A stretch of 64,000 nucleotides of DNA from Sphingopyxis sp. JAI108 (GCF_013410105.1 NZ_JACCCJ010000001.1:1116001-1180000), one strand, 5' to 3'; shown: positions 18,912 through 27,948, numbered from the stretch's first letter. The notes: generated by a model not told the origin, from the letters alone. Translations and numbers: made by a program.

Positions 18912-19613
18912 CTAGGCCGCCCGCTCTTCGATTTTCCCGTCGTGCATCACGACCACGCGGTCGCAATGCTCGGCGAGTTCGGGGTCGTGCGTGATGATGA
19001 GCAAGGTCGCGCCCAATGCGGCACGGCGCGCGAAGATCAGTTCGATGATCGCCTGACCGGTTGCGGTGTCGAGGTTGCCCGTCGGCTCGTCGGCAAAGAT
19101 GATCGCGGGCGAGCTCGCCATCGCACGCGCGATCGCGACGCGCTGCTGCTCGCCGCCCGACAATTGCGCGGGATAATGCGTCAGGCGGTGCCCGAGGCCG
19201 ACGGCTTCAAGCTCGGCCGCGGCGCGTCCGAAGGGATCGGCAATCCCGGCCAACTCCAGCGGCACTGCGACATTCTCGAGCGCGGTCATCGTCGGCAGCA
19301 GATGGAAGGCTTGCAGCACAATGCCTATCCGCCCGCGCCTTGCGCGTGCGAGGTCATCCTCGTCCATCGTCGCAAAATCGAGCCCCGCGACATGGATGCT
19401 GCCGCCATTGGCGCGTTCGAGCCCGGCCAGCACCGCCATCAGCGAACTTTTGCCCGATCCCGACGGGCCGAGCAGCGCGACCGAGGCGCCTGCGGGAACA
19501 TCGAGATCGACGCCGCGCAAAATTTCGACAGGGGCCTTGTCGCTTCCAAGTGTGAGCGTCACATTATGGGCGGCGATCGCCAGGTCTGGCGAAGGTCGAG
19601 GCGCGTCGGTCAA
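18912..19613 (-). CDS. ABC transporter ATP-binding protein, YbbA/LolD-like
   Basis: 233 aa with Walker [10 protein letters not shown], signature [14 protein letters not shown], Walker [13 protein letters not shown] and switch His in [14 protein letters not shown]. It is the cytoplasmic ATPase of a YbbA-YbbP exporter. I chose the TTG at 19613 ([20 protein letters not shown]), which has AAAGGG seven bases before it. The frame stays open to 19793 but that part runs antisense through the esterase gene. No ATG is available at a sensible position. Its start codon lies only 16 bp from that of the divergent esterase. Confidence 0.9.
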   Translation of the reverse strand: MTDAPRPSPDLAIAAHNVTLTLGSDKAPVEILRGVDLDVPAGASVALLGPSGSGKSSLMAVLAGLERANGGSIHVAGLDFATMDEDDLARARRGRIGIVLQAFHLLPTMTALENVAVPLELAGIADPFGRAAAELEAVGLGHRLTHYPAQLSGGEQQRVAIARAMASSPAIIFADEPTGNLDTATGQAIIELIFARRAALGATLLIITHDPELAEHCDRVVVMHDGKIEERAA

Positions 19614-19629
19614 GAAGGGACCCTTTGAA

Positions 19630-20343
19630 ATGAGAACGGCCGGATGGCGCTCTTTGTTGATATATGGTTGCGCGATTGCGCTTTGCCAACCGCTCGCCGC
19701 ATGCGGATCGGCGGAAAACCCGTCGGCTTCGACCAATGACAAGGTTGCGGCAAAAGCGGCGCCCGCTATCCCCGCCAACGCGCCGCTGGTCATCGCCTTT
19801 GGTGACTCGCTATACGCGGGCTACCAGCTTGGTCCAAAGGAAGGCCTTGCGCCGCAATTGCAGGCCGCGCTCGCCGACGATGGCGTCGTCGCGCGTGTCC
19901 AGAATGCCGGCGTTTCGGGCGACACGACCGCTGCCGGGCGCCAGCGCCTGACCTATGTGCTCGACAATGCGAAGGCGAAGCCCGCGCTCGTCGTGCTCGG
20001 GCTCGGCGGCAACGACATGCTGCGCGGGATCGGTCCCGACCAGACGCGCGCCAATCTCGACGCGATGCTCGCCGAGCTTCAGAAGCGCAAGATTCCGGTC
20101 CTGCTCACCGGCATGATGGCGGCGCCGAACCTCGGCAGCGACTATGCAAACAAGTTCAACCCGATCTATCCCGAACTTGCATCGAAATATGAGGCGAGCT
20201 TCTATCCTTTCATTCTCGACAATGTCGTCACCGATAAATCGCTGATGCTGGGCGACAATCTCCACCCGAATGCCAAGGGGGTGAAGGTCGTGGCCGAGGG
20301 GCTCGCGCCGCTCGTCGAACAGGCGCTGCCGAACGCGGGCTAG
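19630..20343 (+). CDS. GDSL esterase / arylesterase, TesA-like
   Basis: 237 aa SGNH hydrolase. The signal peptide has a lipobox-like end ([10 protein letters not shown]), so it is periplasmic or a lipoprotein. Block I is [11 protein letters not shown] (Ser nucleophile), block [12 protein letters not shown], and block [10 protein letters not shown] with the catalytic Asp and His. It hydrolyses acyl esters or thioesters. As in E. coli tesA-ybbA-ybbP, the gene is divergent from a YbbA/YbbP pair. Its stop overlaps that of the convergent ynfA gene in a shared CTAG. Confidence 0.92.
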   Translation: MRTAGWRSLLIYGCAIALCQPLAACGSAENPSASTNDKVAAKAAPAIPANAPLVIAFGDSLYAGYQLGPKEGLAPQLQAALADDGVVARVQNAGVSGDTTAAGRQRLTYVLDNAKAKPALVVLGLGGNDMLRGIGPDQTRANLDAMLAELQKRKIPVLLTGMMAAPNLGSDYANKFNPIYPELASKYEASFYPFILDNVVTDKSLMLGDNLHPNAKGVKVVAEGLAPLVEQALPNAG

Positions 20344-20663
20344 GTGCCGCGCGGGCCGAACAATATGATCGCCGCGCCGCCAAGGCAGACCGCGGCGCCG
20401 ATCAAATCCCAGCGGTCGGGCTTCGCGCCTTCGACCGCCCACAGCCACACCAGCGCCGAAACGATATAGACCCCGCCATAAGCGGCATAGGTGCGTCCCG
20501 CATGCTCGGCATCGACGAGTGTGAGAAGATACGCGAACAGCGCCAGCGACGCCGTGCCGGGCACAATCCACCACACCGGCTTGTCCAGCCGCAGCCACGC
20601 CCAGAAGGCGAAGCAGCCCGCGATTTCGGCGAGCGCCGCGCCGATATAAGCCAATGCCGTCAT
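20340..20663 (-). CDS. YnfA/UPF0060 small membrane protein
   Basis: 107 aa with four transmembrane helices: [25 protein letters not shown], then the conserved [24 protein letters not shown] and a final [16 protein letters not shown]. These are UPF0060 signatures. The fold resembles small multidrug-resistance transporters, but the function is unproven. It is convergent with the TesA-like gene, and the two TAG codons share CTAG. Confidence 0.93.
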   Translation of the reverse strand: MTALAYIGAALAEIAGCFAFWAWLRLDKPVWWIVPGTASLALFAYLLTLVDAEHAGRTYAAYGGVYIVSALVWLWAVEGAKPDRWDLIGAAVCLGGAAIILFGPRGT

Positions 20664-20690
20664 CGCCGCACCGTGGCGGGATCGCGGGCA

Positions 20691-20720
20691 AAAGAAAAGG
20701 GGCGACCCGCGGGCCGCCCC
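20691..20720 (-). terminator. Rho-independent terminator
   Basis: On the minus strand, GGGGCG-g-CCCGCGGG-t-CGCCCC forms a GC-rich stem followed by TTTTCTTTT. It lies just downstream of the small outer-membrane protein gene. Confidence 0.8.
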
Positions 20721-20747
20721 TCCTTTGTCATTCGCTGTTCCGAAGGA

Positions 20748-21206
20748 TCAGAAAGCGAAACCGATGCCGGCGACGAAGGTGTCGAAGTCACCGAAATTGT
20801 CGATGAACTGGTGACGATATTCGCCCTTGGCATAGACGTTCTGGGTCAGCTTGTGCTGGTAGCCGGCACCGACGTACGGATCGTCGACGTCGCCGAAGGT
20901 GTAGCCGCCGGTGGCGTAGAGCTTGCCGTTGGCACCGATCTTGGCGCCAACGCGGCCGCCGGCCGAGAACTGGACGTTCGCGCCATCGACGAGCACCTTG
21001 TCGCCCGCGATTTCGGCACCGACGAAGGTCGAGCTGCCGAGGTCGAAGTCATAACCGGCGGCGAGGCCGGCCGTGCCTTCGTCCTGGCCATTGCCGGTGA
21101 TCAGGCCGCCGCGAACTTCCACGCGGCCTTCGCCGGCGGGGGCCGCAAGGGCGGGGGTGGCAACGACAGCGGAGAGGAGAGCGGCTGCAACTGCGAATTT
21201 TTTCAT
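20748..21206 (-). CDS. Small outer-membrane beta-barrel protein
   Basis: 152 aa. Clean signal peptide MKKFAVAAALLSAVVATPALA. The mature part alternates short strands and turns (VEVRGGLITG, GLAAGYDFDLG, YVGAGYQHKL, VYAKGEYRHQF) and ends in GIGFAF with a terminal Phe, the outer-membrane assembly signal. It looks like an opacity/OmpA-type eight-stranded barrel. ATG 21206 is preceded by AAGGAA at six bases; an in-frame TTG at 21221 is discarded. A long AT-rich upstream stretch (about 21300-21370) probably holds its promoter. Confidence 0.87.
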   Translation of the reverse strand: MKKFAVAAALLSAVVATPALAAPAGEGRVEVRGGLITGNGQDEGTAGLAAGYDFDLGSSTFVGAEIAGDKVLVDGANVQFSAGGRVGAKIGANGKLYATGGYTFGDVDDPYVGAGYQHKLTQNVYAKGEYRHQFIDNFGDFDTFVAGIGFAF

Positions 21207-21432
21207 TTTTCGTTCCTTCAATCAAATCAGGCCTACGCCCTTTGGGTCGCGGCCCGGCCCCTAAATGGGGTTCGCGGCTGTCGCTGCAATGAACGGATCG
21301 TTCAGAATATGACAATTTTCTTACCTGTGTTATTTTTACCACACGGTATAGAATAGCTATGCAGGATCGCGCCCTGAAAAGGACGGATTTCTGAGGGTAT
21401 TTTGCAGTGATAATAACGCGCAGCTTGCGCGA

Positions 21433-22683
21433 TCAGCCGAGCGCGGCCTGCTTTTCCTCGGCAATACGGTCGAGTTCGGCGCGCGTGGGCTTGGTCGCGG
21501 CGCTCTTCAATTGCCCGCACGCCGCCATGATGTCGCGCCCGCGCGGGGTACGCACCGGCGCCGAAATTCCGGCCTTGAAGATCAGGTTGCTGAACGCGCG
21601 CACTCGCTCGGGGCTCGAGCATTCATAGGGTGCGCCGGGCCAGGGGTTGAAGGGGATCAGATTGACCTTTGCCGGCAGATCATAGTGTTTGATCAGCCGG
21701 ACGAGTTCGCGCGCATCCGCGTCGCTGTCATTCTTGTCCTTCAGCATCACATATTCGAACGTGATGCGCCGTGCATTGTTCGCGCCCGGATAGTCGGCGC
21801 ACGCCTGCAGCAGTTCCTCGATGCCATATTTGCGGTTGAGTGGCACGATTTCGTCGCGCACTTCCTTGCTCACCGCGTGGAGCGAAACGGCCAGGTTGAC
21901 GCCGATCTCTTCGCCCGCGCGCGCCATCATCGGCACCACGCCGCTGGTCGATAGCGTGATGCGCCGCTTCGACAGCGCGAGCCCGTCGCCGTCCATCACA
22001 ATCTTTAGCGCGCCCTTGACCTCGTCGAAATTATAGAGCGGCTCGCCCATACCCATCATCACGATGTTGGTGAGCATGCGGCCGTCGGCGGTGTAATGGC
22101 CGACTGCGTCATCGTCGGCGTCCACATCTTCGGGGTCGGCGCCAAACCCCGCCATCGTGCCTTTGGGCCATTCGCCGAGCGCGTCGCGCGCCAGCAGGAC
22201 CTGCCCGACGATTTCGCCCGCGCCGAGGTTGCGCACGAGGCGCATCGTGCCGGTGTGGCAGAAGCGGCAATTGAGCGTGCAGCCGACCTGGCTCGATACA
22301 CAGAGCGTTCCCCGATCGGCATCGGGGATGAAGACCATCTCATATTCCTGGCCGTCGGCGGCCGCGAGCAGCCATTTGCGCGTGCCGTCGCTCGACACCT
22401 GCGCCTCGCGCACCGTCGGGCGCCCGATGATGAAGCGGTCGGTGAGCCAGGGGCGCATCGTCTTGGCAATGTCGGTCATCGCCTCGAAATCGGTGACGCC
22501 GCGGTGATAGATCCAATGCCAGATTTGCTTTGCGCGCAGCTTGGCCGCCTTGGCATCGAGTCCGGCCTCGACCAGCTCAGCGCGGATGGCATCGCGCGTC
22601 AGCCCGACGAGGTCGATGCGGTTGCCGCCGCGCAGCGGGACAGTGCCCGTCGTGACGGGATCGATATGGCCGGGAATCTGCAT
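21433..22683 (-). CDS. rlmN: 23S rRNA (adenine2503-C2)-methyltransferase
   Basis: 416 aa radical-SAM enzyme that methylates A2503 of 23S rRNA and A37 of some tRNAs. The Cys triad is in [11 protein letters not shown]. The N-terminal helical domain ([13 protein letters not shown]) is typical, and [11 protein letters not shown] plus the C-terminal [11 protein letters not shown] (acceptor Cys) complete the signature. I chose ATG 22683 (MQIPGHIDP); the frame extends 13 codons further with no support. It is single-copy and monocistronic, with a dispersed palindrome just upstream. Confidence 0.96.
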   Translation of the reverse strand: MQIPGHIDPVTTGTVPLRGGNRIDLVGLTRDAIRAELVEAGLDAKAAKLRAKQIWHWIYHRGVTDFEAMTDIAKTMRPWLTDRFIIGRPTVREAQVSSDGTRKWLLAAADGQEYEMVFIPDADRGTLCVSSQVGCTLNCRFCHTGTMRLVRNLGAGEIVGQVLLARDALGEWPKGTMAGFGADPEDVDADDDAVGHYTADGRMLTNIVMMGMGEPLYNFDEVKGALKIVMDGDGLALSKRRITLSTSGVVPMMARAGEEIGVNLAVSLHAVSKEVRDEIVPLNRKYGIEELLQACADYPGANNARRITFEYVMLKDKNDSDADARELVRLIKHYDLPAKVNLIPFNPWPGAPYECSSPERVRAFSNLIFKAGISAPVRTPRGRDIMAACGQLKSAATKPTRAELDRIAEEKQAALG

Positions 22684-22733
22684 GATGCGCGGCCATATAG
22701 TGGGGAAGGGGGAAAAGCGCAATTCTCACGCTT

Positions 22734-22812
22734 GTCATTGCGAGGAGCGTAGCGAGGCAATCCAGCGCGGCGCAAGGCTGCTCTGGATTGCTTCGCTACG
22801 CTCGCAGTGACG
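22734..22812. repeat. Dispersed palindrome, family A (copy 1)
   Basis: Inverted repeat: GTCATTGCGAGGAGCGTAGC...AATCCAG on the left is answered by CTGGATTGCTTCGCTACGCT...GTGACG on the right, with a 17-nt loop. It lies between rlmN and the SDR gene. Further copies are at 35089-35160 and 51492-51587. Confidence 0.9.
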
Positions 22813-22826
22813 ATATGAAGGCGGAG

Positions 22827-23570
22827 TTATAGATTCTTCAGCATCGCCAGCACCTGCGGCACGCTGCCGTTCGCCTCGGCATTGCGCAGCGGCAGCACGT
22901 TCTGGACGAGGATTTCCTCGGGCGTCGGTTCGATCGCAAACATCGCCATCACCTCGTCGGCGAAATCGTCGAGCGGCATATAGCCCTCGCGCGTCGACTG
23001 GCCGGGGGTCAGGTCGGTGCGCACCGCGGGCGGCGCCAACTCGATCACCTCGACCTTGCCCGCGAGCTGGATCCGCAGCGCGACCGAATAGCTGTGCATC
23101 GCGGCCTTGGTCGCCGAATAGGTCGGCGCTTTGGGAAAGGGCACGAAGGCGAGCCCCGACGTCACATTGACGATCGCGCTGTCCGCTTGCGCCGCCAGAT
23201 GATCGACGAGTGCGTCGGTCAGCCGGATCGGCCCGAGGATGTTGGTCACGACTGTCGCTTCAGCCTCTGTCAGATCGCGCTTCGCGCTCGCGTCTTCGGC
23301 GCTCATGATGCCGGCATTGTTGACCAGCACATTGAGGCCGGGATGTTTGGCGACGATCTCCTTCGCGAAGGCGGCGATCGCATCGGCGTCGGTGACGTCG
23401 AGCGAGACTGCCGCCATATTCGGCCGTCCTGCGATCGCAGCGTCGAGTTTCGCGGTGTTGCGCCCGGTGATGATGACATTGTTGCCGGCGTCGTGCCAGC
23501 GCCGCGCGAGTGCGAGCCCGATGCCCGAGCCGCCGCCGGTGACAAGGATGGTGTTGCCCGTCGTCTTCAT
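22827..23570 (-). CDS. SDR-family oxidoreductase (DltE-like)
   Basis: 247 aa short-chain dehydrogenase. Nucleotide motif TGGGSGIG, then NNAGI, catalytic Tyr/Lys in YSATKAAMHSYS. The order and the C-terminal segment match the DltE-like SDR group. Substrate and direction are unknown. ATG 23570 is preceded by AAGGAC. The gene is divergent from an HxlR-type regulator gene, which probably controls it, a common arrangement for stress-inducible SDRs. Confidence 0.92.
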   Translation of the reverse strand: MKTTGNTILVTGGGSGIGLALARRWHDAGNNVIITGRNTAKLDAAIAGRPNMAAVSLDVTDADAIAAFAKEIVAKHPGLNVLVNNAGIMSAEDASAKRDLTEAEATVVTNILGPIRLTDALVDHLAAQADSAIVNVTSGLAFVPFPKAPTYSATKAAMHSYSVALRIQLAGKVEVIELAPPAVRTDLTPGQSTREGYMPLDDFADEVMAMFAIEPTPEEILVQNVLPLRNAEANGSVPQVLAMLKNL

Positions 23571-23636
23571 GGTCTTTCGTCCTTTGCAGAGGGGGAAGGA
23601 CTGTCTAGATATCCCTACACTCTCCAAAAGAAAGAA

Positions 23637-23652
23637 GGCACCCGAAAGTGCC
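23637..23652. promoter_or_regulatory. Inverted repeat in divergent HxlR/SDR promoter region
   Basis: GGCAC-CCGAAA-GTGCC is a five-base inverted repeat in the 117-bp gap between the SDR gene and the HxlR gene. Its position fits an operator for the regulator; no binding consensus is known to me. Confidence 0.35.
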
Positions 23653-23687
23653 ATAGTTACCAGAAAGAGAGTTTTGGATTTTCCGCT

Positions 23688-24080
23688 ATGCCTATGCCCG
23701 AAAAAATTTCATATGATCCGCACGCGCCGATCGACCCGCGCGTCGAAACGCTCGTCAACGAGCTCATCGGCCGAGTCGCCGACAAATGGACTCTACTCGT
23801 TCTCGAAGAGCTGGAGGATCGTGGAACCTGCCGCTTCACCGAATTGTCGCGGCTCGTTCCGGGGATCAGCCAGAAGATGCTGACCCAGACCTTGCGCGCG
23901 ATGGAACGCGATGGCCTGCTGGTCCGGACGGTCCATCCGGTCGTTCCGCCGAAGGTCGAATATTGCCTGACCGATCTGGGGCATAGTCTGGGCGAGGCTT
24001 TTTGCGGGGTCTGGATCTGGGCAGAGACCAATCTCGAACGGATCGAAAAGGCCCGGTCGGCCTTTGATTCGCGCGGGTGA
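23688..24080 (+). CDS. HxlR-family transcriptional regulator
   Basis: 130 aa. The winged helix-turn-helix contains the HxlR hallmarks: LIGRVADKWTLLVLEEL, FTELSRLVPGISQKMLTQTLRAMERDGLLVR, then YCLTDLGHSLGEAF. HxlR proteins are MarR-like dimers that respond to electrophiles or disulfide stress; no Cys near the N-terminus is seen here. ATG 23688 or 23694 can both serve as start. It is divergent from the SDR gene and likely to be its regulator. Confidence 0.93.
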   Translation: MPMPEKISYDPHAPIDPRVETLVNELIGRVADKWTLLVLEELEDRGTCRFTELSRLVPGISQKMLTQTLRAMERDGLLVRTVHPVVPPKVEYCLTDLGHSLGEAFCGVWIWAETNLERIEKARSAFDSRG

Positions 24081-24095
24081 AGGAAGGGCGGCGCT

Positions 24096-24530
24096 CTACC
24101 CCTTGCGCCCGAACTGTCCCGGCACGCCGGTTGCACGGGTGAGCCCGGGGCGCCAGGTGTCGACGCGTGGTGGCGGCACGATCTGGAAATCGGCCCTGCT
24201 GTCGGCGGCGACGATCGTATCGTTATGCGCGGCGCGCAGGCGCATGGTCTGGATTTCGCGGTCGGTCTGAAGGCCGAAACGCGTTCCGGCAACCCAGCGT
24301 ACCGTGCCCATCATCGGTTCGTGGCCGGGCAGGAACAGCGTCATCCGCTCGCCGATCTGCAATATATGAGGGCCCTGTCCACCAACTCCGGTCAGCGAGA
24401 CATTGCGAAGGGTGACATCGAACCGGCCCAGCCTCTGACAGGCGAGCGCCGCCTTGACCAGACGCGACTGCCGCGGCTGGCGCTTTTCATCGGGGGCCGG
24501 TGAGGCAGGGGAAGCCTCGGGATTCGACAT
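24096..24530 (-). CDS. PilZ-domain protein
   Basis: 144 aa. After a Pro-rich N-terminus (MSNPEASPASPAPDEKR) comes a Arg-rich patch and then VTLRNVSLTGVGG, the N-x-S-x-x-G motif of PilZ. A strand pattern typical of the c-di-GMP-binding barrel follows. The RxxxR half of the motif is not in its usual form (RQPRQSR), so c-di-GMP binding is uncertain. ATG 24530 lacks a Shine-Dalgarno; an in-frame upstream GTG (24563) is an alternative. A second PilZ protein is at 55232. Confidence 0.78.
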   Translation of the reverse strand: MSNPEASPASPAPDEKRQPRQSRLVKAALACQRLGRFDVTLRNVSLTGVGGQGPHILQIGERMTLFLPGHEPMMGTVRWVAGTRFGLQTDREIQTMRLRAAHNDTIVAADSRADFQIVPPPRVDTWRPGLTRATGVPGQFGRKG

Positions 24531-24694
24531 GCGCGACTCAAATATCTGCCGCCCGATTCCCACCTCGGACGGTTATCTTATTGGTCCCAAGCACCAGTCC
24601 TAAACAGGGAAGGTAAATTTTCGTATATCGTGTTTGATAATTACGCGGAATATTTGGCCGGCGGGAACGAGCGCCGCCCGTCGCCCGCTTGGGT

Positions 24695-26545
24695 TCAATA
24701 GGCCAGCGCACACCCGTCGGCGCGCATCTCGCTCGCCGCCGCATATACGCGCGTGTCGCCGTCCGTGCGATGCTCGACGCACTGATAGCGTCCAAAGCCC
24801 CCGTCGGACTCGCCCAATGTCCACCCGATATCGGCGAGCTTGCGGCGGCTTGCGTCGGGAACGCCGTTTTCGAGTCGCAGCAAGCCGGCCGCGCCGAGAC
24901 CGGGCGAATCCTCGCCCATCGATTCGGACGACCCTTCATGATGCCAGCGCGGCGAGTCGCCAGCGGCCTGGATCTCGAGCCCGTAATCGACGCGATTGAT
25001 GACGATCTGCGCCTGTCCTTGCGGCTGCATGTCGCCGCCCATCACCCCGAAGCTCATCCACGGCACATCCCCGCGCGCCGCAAAGCCCGGAATGATCGTC
25101 TGGAACGGCCGCTTGCCGGGCGCATAGATGTTCGGATGCCCATCCTGCAGACTGAACAGTTGCCCACGATCCTGGAACATGAAGCCCAGCCCGTCGGCAA
25201 CGAGACCCGACCCCATGCCGCGGAAGTTCGACTGGATCATCGACACCATCATCCCGTCCTTGTCGGCGCAGCTGAAATAGGTGGTGTCGCCGCGGCTCGG
25301 CGCTTGTCCCGGATGCACGGGGGTGAGCAGGCGGTCGGGGCGGATCAGCTTCGCGCGTTCGGCGGCATAATCCTTCGAAATCAGCCATTCCACCGGCACG
25401 TTGGCAAAGTGCGGATCGGCATAATATCGCGCGCGGTCCTCATAGGCGAGGCGTTTCGCCTCGGCCTGCAAATGGATCGACAGCGCCGACTGAAAGCCGG
25501 CGCCTTTCAGGTCGAACTGCTCGAGGATGTTGAGCATCTGCAGGGTCGCGATGCCCTGCGTGTTGGCGCCGAGCGCATAGACGTCGGTGCCGCGATAGCC
25601 GGTCTTGTGCGGCTCGATCCATTCGGATCGATGCGCGGCGAGATCCTCGTAGCGTAACCAGCCGCCGATCCGCTTGAAATAGGCGTCGATCGTCCGCGCG
25701 ATTTCGCCTTCGTAAAAGGCGTCGCGCCCGCCCTCGGCAATCAGGCGGAAGGTGCGTGCGAGGTCGGGATTGCGGAAGACCTGCCCCGCCGCGGGGCCCT
25801 TGCCGTCGCCGAGCCCATAGGTGCGCAGCGCATTGTCGACCTCTTCGATCCCGCGACCCGGCTGGCGGAAGCCCGCGAGGCTGCGGCGGATATAATAAGC
25901 GATCATGTCGGGCACCGGCGCACCCGCTTCGGCATGCGCGATGACGGGCTCGAACAAATCCTTCCACGGCAGCTTGCCGTAACGCTGGTGCATCGTCCAC
26001 CAGCCGTCGACCGTGCCCGGAACCGACACGCTGATCGCGCCATAGGCGGGCAGCGTGCCGCCCTTGGCGCGCGACCGCACCGTCGCGAGGTCGAGCCCGC
26101 GCGGGCTCTTGCCCGATCCGGCGAGGCCCGCGAGCTTCTTCGCCTTGGGGTCCCAGATCATCGCATAGACGTCGCCGCCGATGCCGTTCGCGGTGGGTTC
26201 GAGCAGCCCGAGGCACGCGTTGATCGCGATCGCCGCATCGACCGCCGACCCGCCGCGTTTCAATATGTCGATCCCCGCCTGTGTCGCGAGCGGGTGTGCG
26301 GTGCCCGCCGCGCCGCTGAGACCATAAGCGGCCGTGCGCGATGCGAAGCTCGCACCGACCGGGCGGTCACCGCTTTGGACGTCGGGTCGCAGGAACCGGT
26401 CGGCGCCCGCTTCCCAGACCGGCGGCGTCGAAGCGTTCGTCTTGGGCGCGGCGGGCGCTGGCTTGGGTTTCGTGCCCTCTGCGAAGCTTGCGGTCGGCAA
26501 CAGCGCGGCGGCCGGAACGGCGGCAAGGAGTGTACGGCGGCGCAT
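24695..26545 (-). CDS. Gamma-glutamyltransferase family protein (second)
   Basis: 616 aa. Starts MRRRTLLAAVPAAALLPTASFA, a signal peptide with a Tat-like RRxLL pattern. The large-subunit motif is ANGIGGDVYAM, and the predicted autocleavage nucleophile is in GDTTYFSCADKDGMMVSM. It differs clearly from the ggt gene at 5589: longer, YF in place of HF after the Thr pair, and an Ala/Pro-rich linker after the signal. This is the YwrD-like branch, whose substrates are poorly defined. It is monocistronic. ATG 26545 was chosen to start the signal peptide. Confidence 0.9.
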   Translation of the reverse strand: MRRRTLLAAVPAAALLPTASFAEGTKPKPAPAAPKTNASTPPVWEAGADRFLRPDVQSGDRPVGASFASRTAAYGLSGAAGTAHPLATQAGIDILKRGGSAVDAAIAINACLGLLEPTANGIGGDVYAMIWDPKAKKLAGLAGSGKSPRGLDLATVRSRAKGGTLPAYGAISVSVPGTVDGWWTMHQRYGKLPWKDLFEPVIAHAEAGAPVPDMIAYYIRRSLAGFRQPGRGIEEVDNALRTYGLGDGKGPAAGQVFRNPDLARTFRLIAEGGRDAFYEGEIARTIDAYFKRIGGWLRYEDLAAHRSEWIEPHKTGYRGTDVYALGANTQGIATLQMLNILEQFDLKGAGFQSALSIHLQAEAKRLAYEDRARYYADPHFANVPVEWLISKDYAAERAKLIRPDRLLTPVHPGQAPSRGDTTYFSCADKDGMMVSMIQSNFRGMGSGLVADGLGFMFQDRGQLFSLQDGHPNIYAPGKRPFQTIIPGFAARGDVPWMSFGVMGGDMQPQGQAQIVINRVDYGLEIQAAGDSPRWHHEGSSESMGEDSPGLGAAGLLRLENGVPDASRRKLADIGWTLGESDGGFGRYQCVEHRTDGDTRVYAAASEMRADGCALAY

Positions 26546-26650
26546 GGGCTCAGATCCCTTTGACAAAAAAAGCCTACTTTTGCGGGATGTGCGCGCGATG
26601 GCAAGGTCGGATTCGATATCCGTCGATGGCGACAGGGCGATCCCGCGCCA

Positions 26651-26685
26651 ACAAAAAGCCCGCCCGTGCCGGGGCACAGGCGGGC
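26651..26685 (-). terminator. Rho-independent terminator
   Basis: On the minus strand, GCCCGCCTGTGCC...GGCACGGGCGGGC forms a long GC stem followed by TTTTTGT. It ends the transcript of the secreted-protein gene at 26708-27229. Confidence 0.8.
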
Positions 26686-26707
26686 CGATTGTCAACTTGC
26701 CGGGATG

Positions 26708-27229
26708 TTAGCGCAGGCCCGAGAAGCGAATGTCGTGAATGCGGCCATAGCGGATGTCGCAGGTGAACTTGCCCTTGTCATACGACCCGCCGCGACCCCA
26801 GCGGCCCCGCCAGCCGTCATTGACGACCACGCGGCCCTTGACGCGATAGCCGTCGCGCTTGCGGTCGATGTCCGTCACCTGGGTGACGTCGGTGCGGCCA
26901 TAGCGGCGGCTGCCGCGCTCGACGGCGTTGACGCACTGACCGACCGCGCTGCGGCTGTTGCCATAACGGTTATAGTCATAGCCATAGCCGTAGCGCGGGT
27001 CGTTATATCGGCCGCGATAACGGTCGTCGTAGCGGTCATAGCGGTCGTTGTTGCTCGACAAGATCGCCGCGAGGCCGCCGAGCACGACGGCGCCGGCGAT
27101 GATTTCGCCTGCGCTGATGCCGTCGCGATCATAACGGTCGCGCGCGGCGGCGGGGGCGGCGCTCATCAGCATCGCGCCGGCGGTGGCCGCACCAACTGCG
27201 GCCCTGGTAAGGTTCGTCTTGATAGCCAT
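26708..27229 (-). CDS. Secreted Arg/Tyr-rich protein (hypothetical)
   Basis: 173 aa. Signal peptide MAIKTNLTRAAVGAATAGAMLMSAAPAAA. Next comes GISAGEIIAGAVVLGGLAAIL, a hydrophobic Gly-rich stretch, then a low-complexity RYDRYDDRYRGRYNDPRYGY region, and a folded-looking C-terminus with one CVNAVERG and one CDIRYG cysteine, probably a disulfide. It has the same three-part design as the gene at 27415-27948, so they look like diverged paralogues. Function unknown. Separate terminators suggest separate transcripts. Confidence 0.75.
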   Translation of the reverse strand: MAIKTNLTRAAVGAATAGAMLMSAAPAAARDRYDRDGISAGEIIAGAVVLGGLAAILSSNNDRYDRYDDRYRGRYNDPRYGYGYDYNRYGNSRSAVGQCVNAVERGSRRYGRTDVTQVTDIDRKRDGYRVKGRVVVNDGWRGRWGRGGSYDKGKFTCDIRYGRIHDIRFSGLR

Positions 27230-27363
27230 GGTTCGGTCTCCTCAAACAAGCGCAGGCGGCGTGTCGCGGCCTGTTGAGGATGGTTTACCGATTCGGCGGT
27301 GACGCGGCCCTGAACTGGGTGCTTATCTGGCGTTCAGCCTGGGTTTTGCTGGCGTTCATAAAG

Positions 27364-27393
27364 GAAAAGGCCCCTCGCCGCGGGCGAGAGGCC
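27364..27393 (-). terminator. Rho-independent terminator
   Basis: On the minus strand, GGCCTCTCGCC-CGC-GGCGAGGGGCC makes an 11-bp stem (one mismatch) followed by TTTTCC. It lies just downstream of the gene at 27415-27948. Confidence 0.78.
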
Positions 27394-27414
27394 TATTGCC
27401 GGTCCTCGATCCGG

Positions 27415-27948
27415 TCAGCCGAAACTGACATCGACGACGCGTCCGTTTTGATAGCTGCAGCCGAAGCTCCGTACCTCGCCGCCAAGGCGCGAAGCCGTGC
27501 CGGTGACATACCAGCCGCCGTTGTTGGATTCGGCTCCGGTGATGCTGTCGACGCGCGCGTCATTGCCCATCTCGCCTTCGACCGCCCAGCTGCATGCGTC
27601 GGCGGCGCGGCTTTCGGTTTCGCCCCGGCCATAAACGCCGCGCGTTGCGTCGTCGTCCTGAGAGTCGGGTTCGTAACGGGGCACCTCATATCGCTCGTCT
27701 TCCCGATATGGCGGATCGTACCGGTAATCGGGCGCCCGCTCGCGCCGGTCCTTGCTCGCGGCGCTGGCGATCGCGGCGATCGTCCCGATAATCAGCAGCC
27801 CGCCGAGCACGTCGCCGGTGCTGATCCGGTCGTGATGGCGATAGCCCCAGCCGCCATGGCGCCCGCGCGCTTCGGCGGGTGTCGCACTGAAGCCGACCGA
27901 GGTCAGGACGATTGCGGCCGCGGTCGCAAGGCTGGTCAGTTTGCGCAT
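27415..27948 (-). CDS. Secreted hypothetical protein, paralogue of 26708
   Basis: 177 aa. Signal peptide MRKLTSLATAAAIVLTSVGFSATPAEA, then a His/Gly-rich patch, ISTGDVLGGLLIIGTIAAIASAA (hydrophobic Gly-rich), an acidic/Tyr-rich disordered region, and a C-terminal domain with ADACSWAVEGEMG and RSFGCSYQNGRVVDVSFG, matching the Cys positions of its neighbour. The final strand motif GRVxDVxF parallels GRIHDIRF of the neighbour. Function unknown. ATG 27948 begins the signal peptide; the open frame extends far upstream without coding character. Confidence 0.75.
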   Translation of the reverse strand: MRKLTSLATAAAIVLTSVGFSATPAEARGRHGGWGYRHHDRISTGDVLGGLLIIGTIAAIASAASKDRRERAPDYRYDPPYREDERYEVPRYEPDSQDDDATRGVYGRGETESRAADACSWAVEGEMGNDARVDSITGAESNNGGWYVTGTASRLGGEVRSFGCSYQNGRVVDVSFG

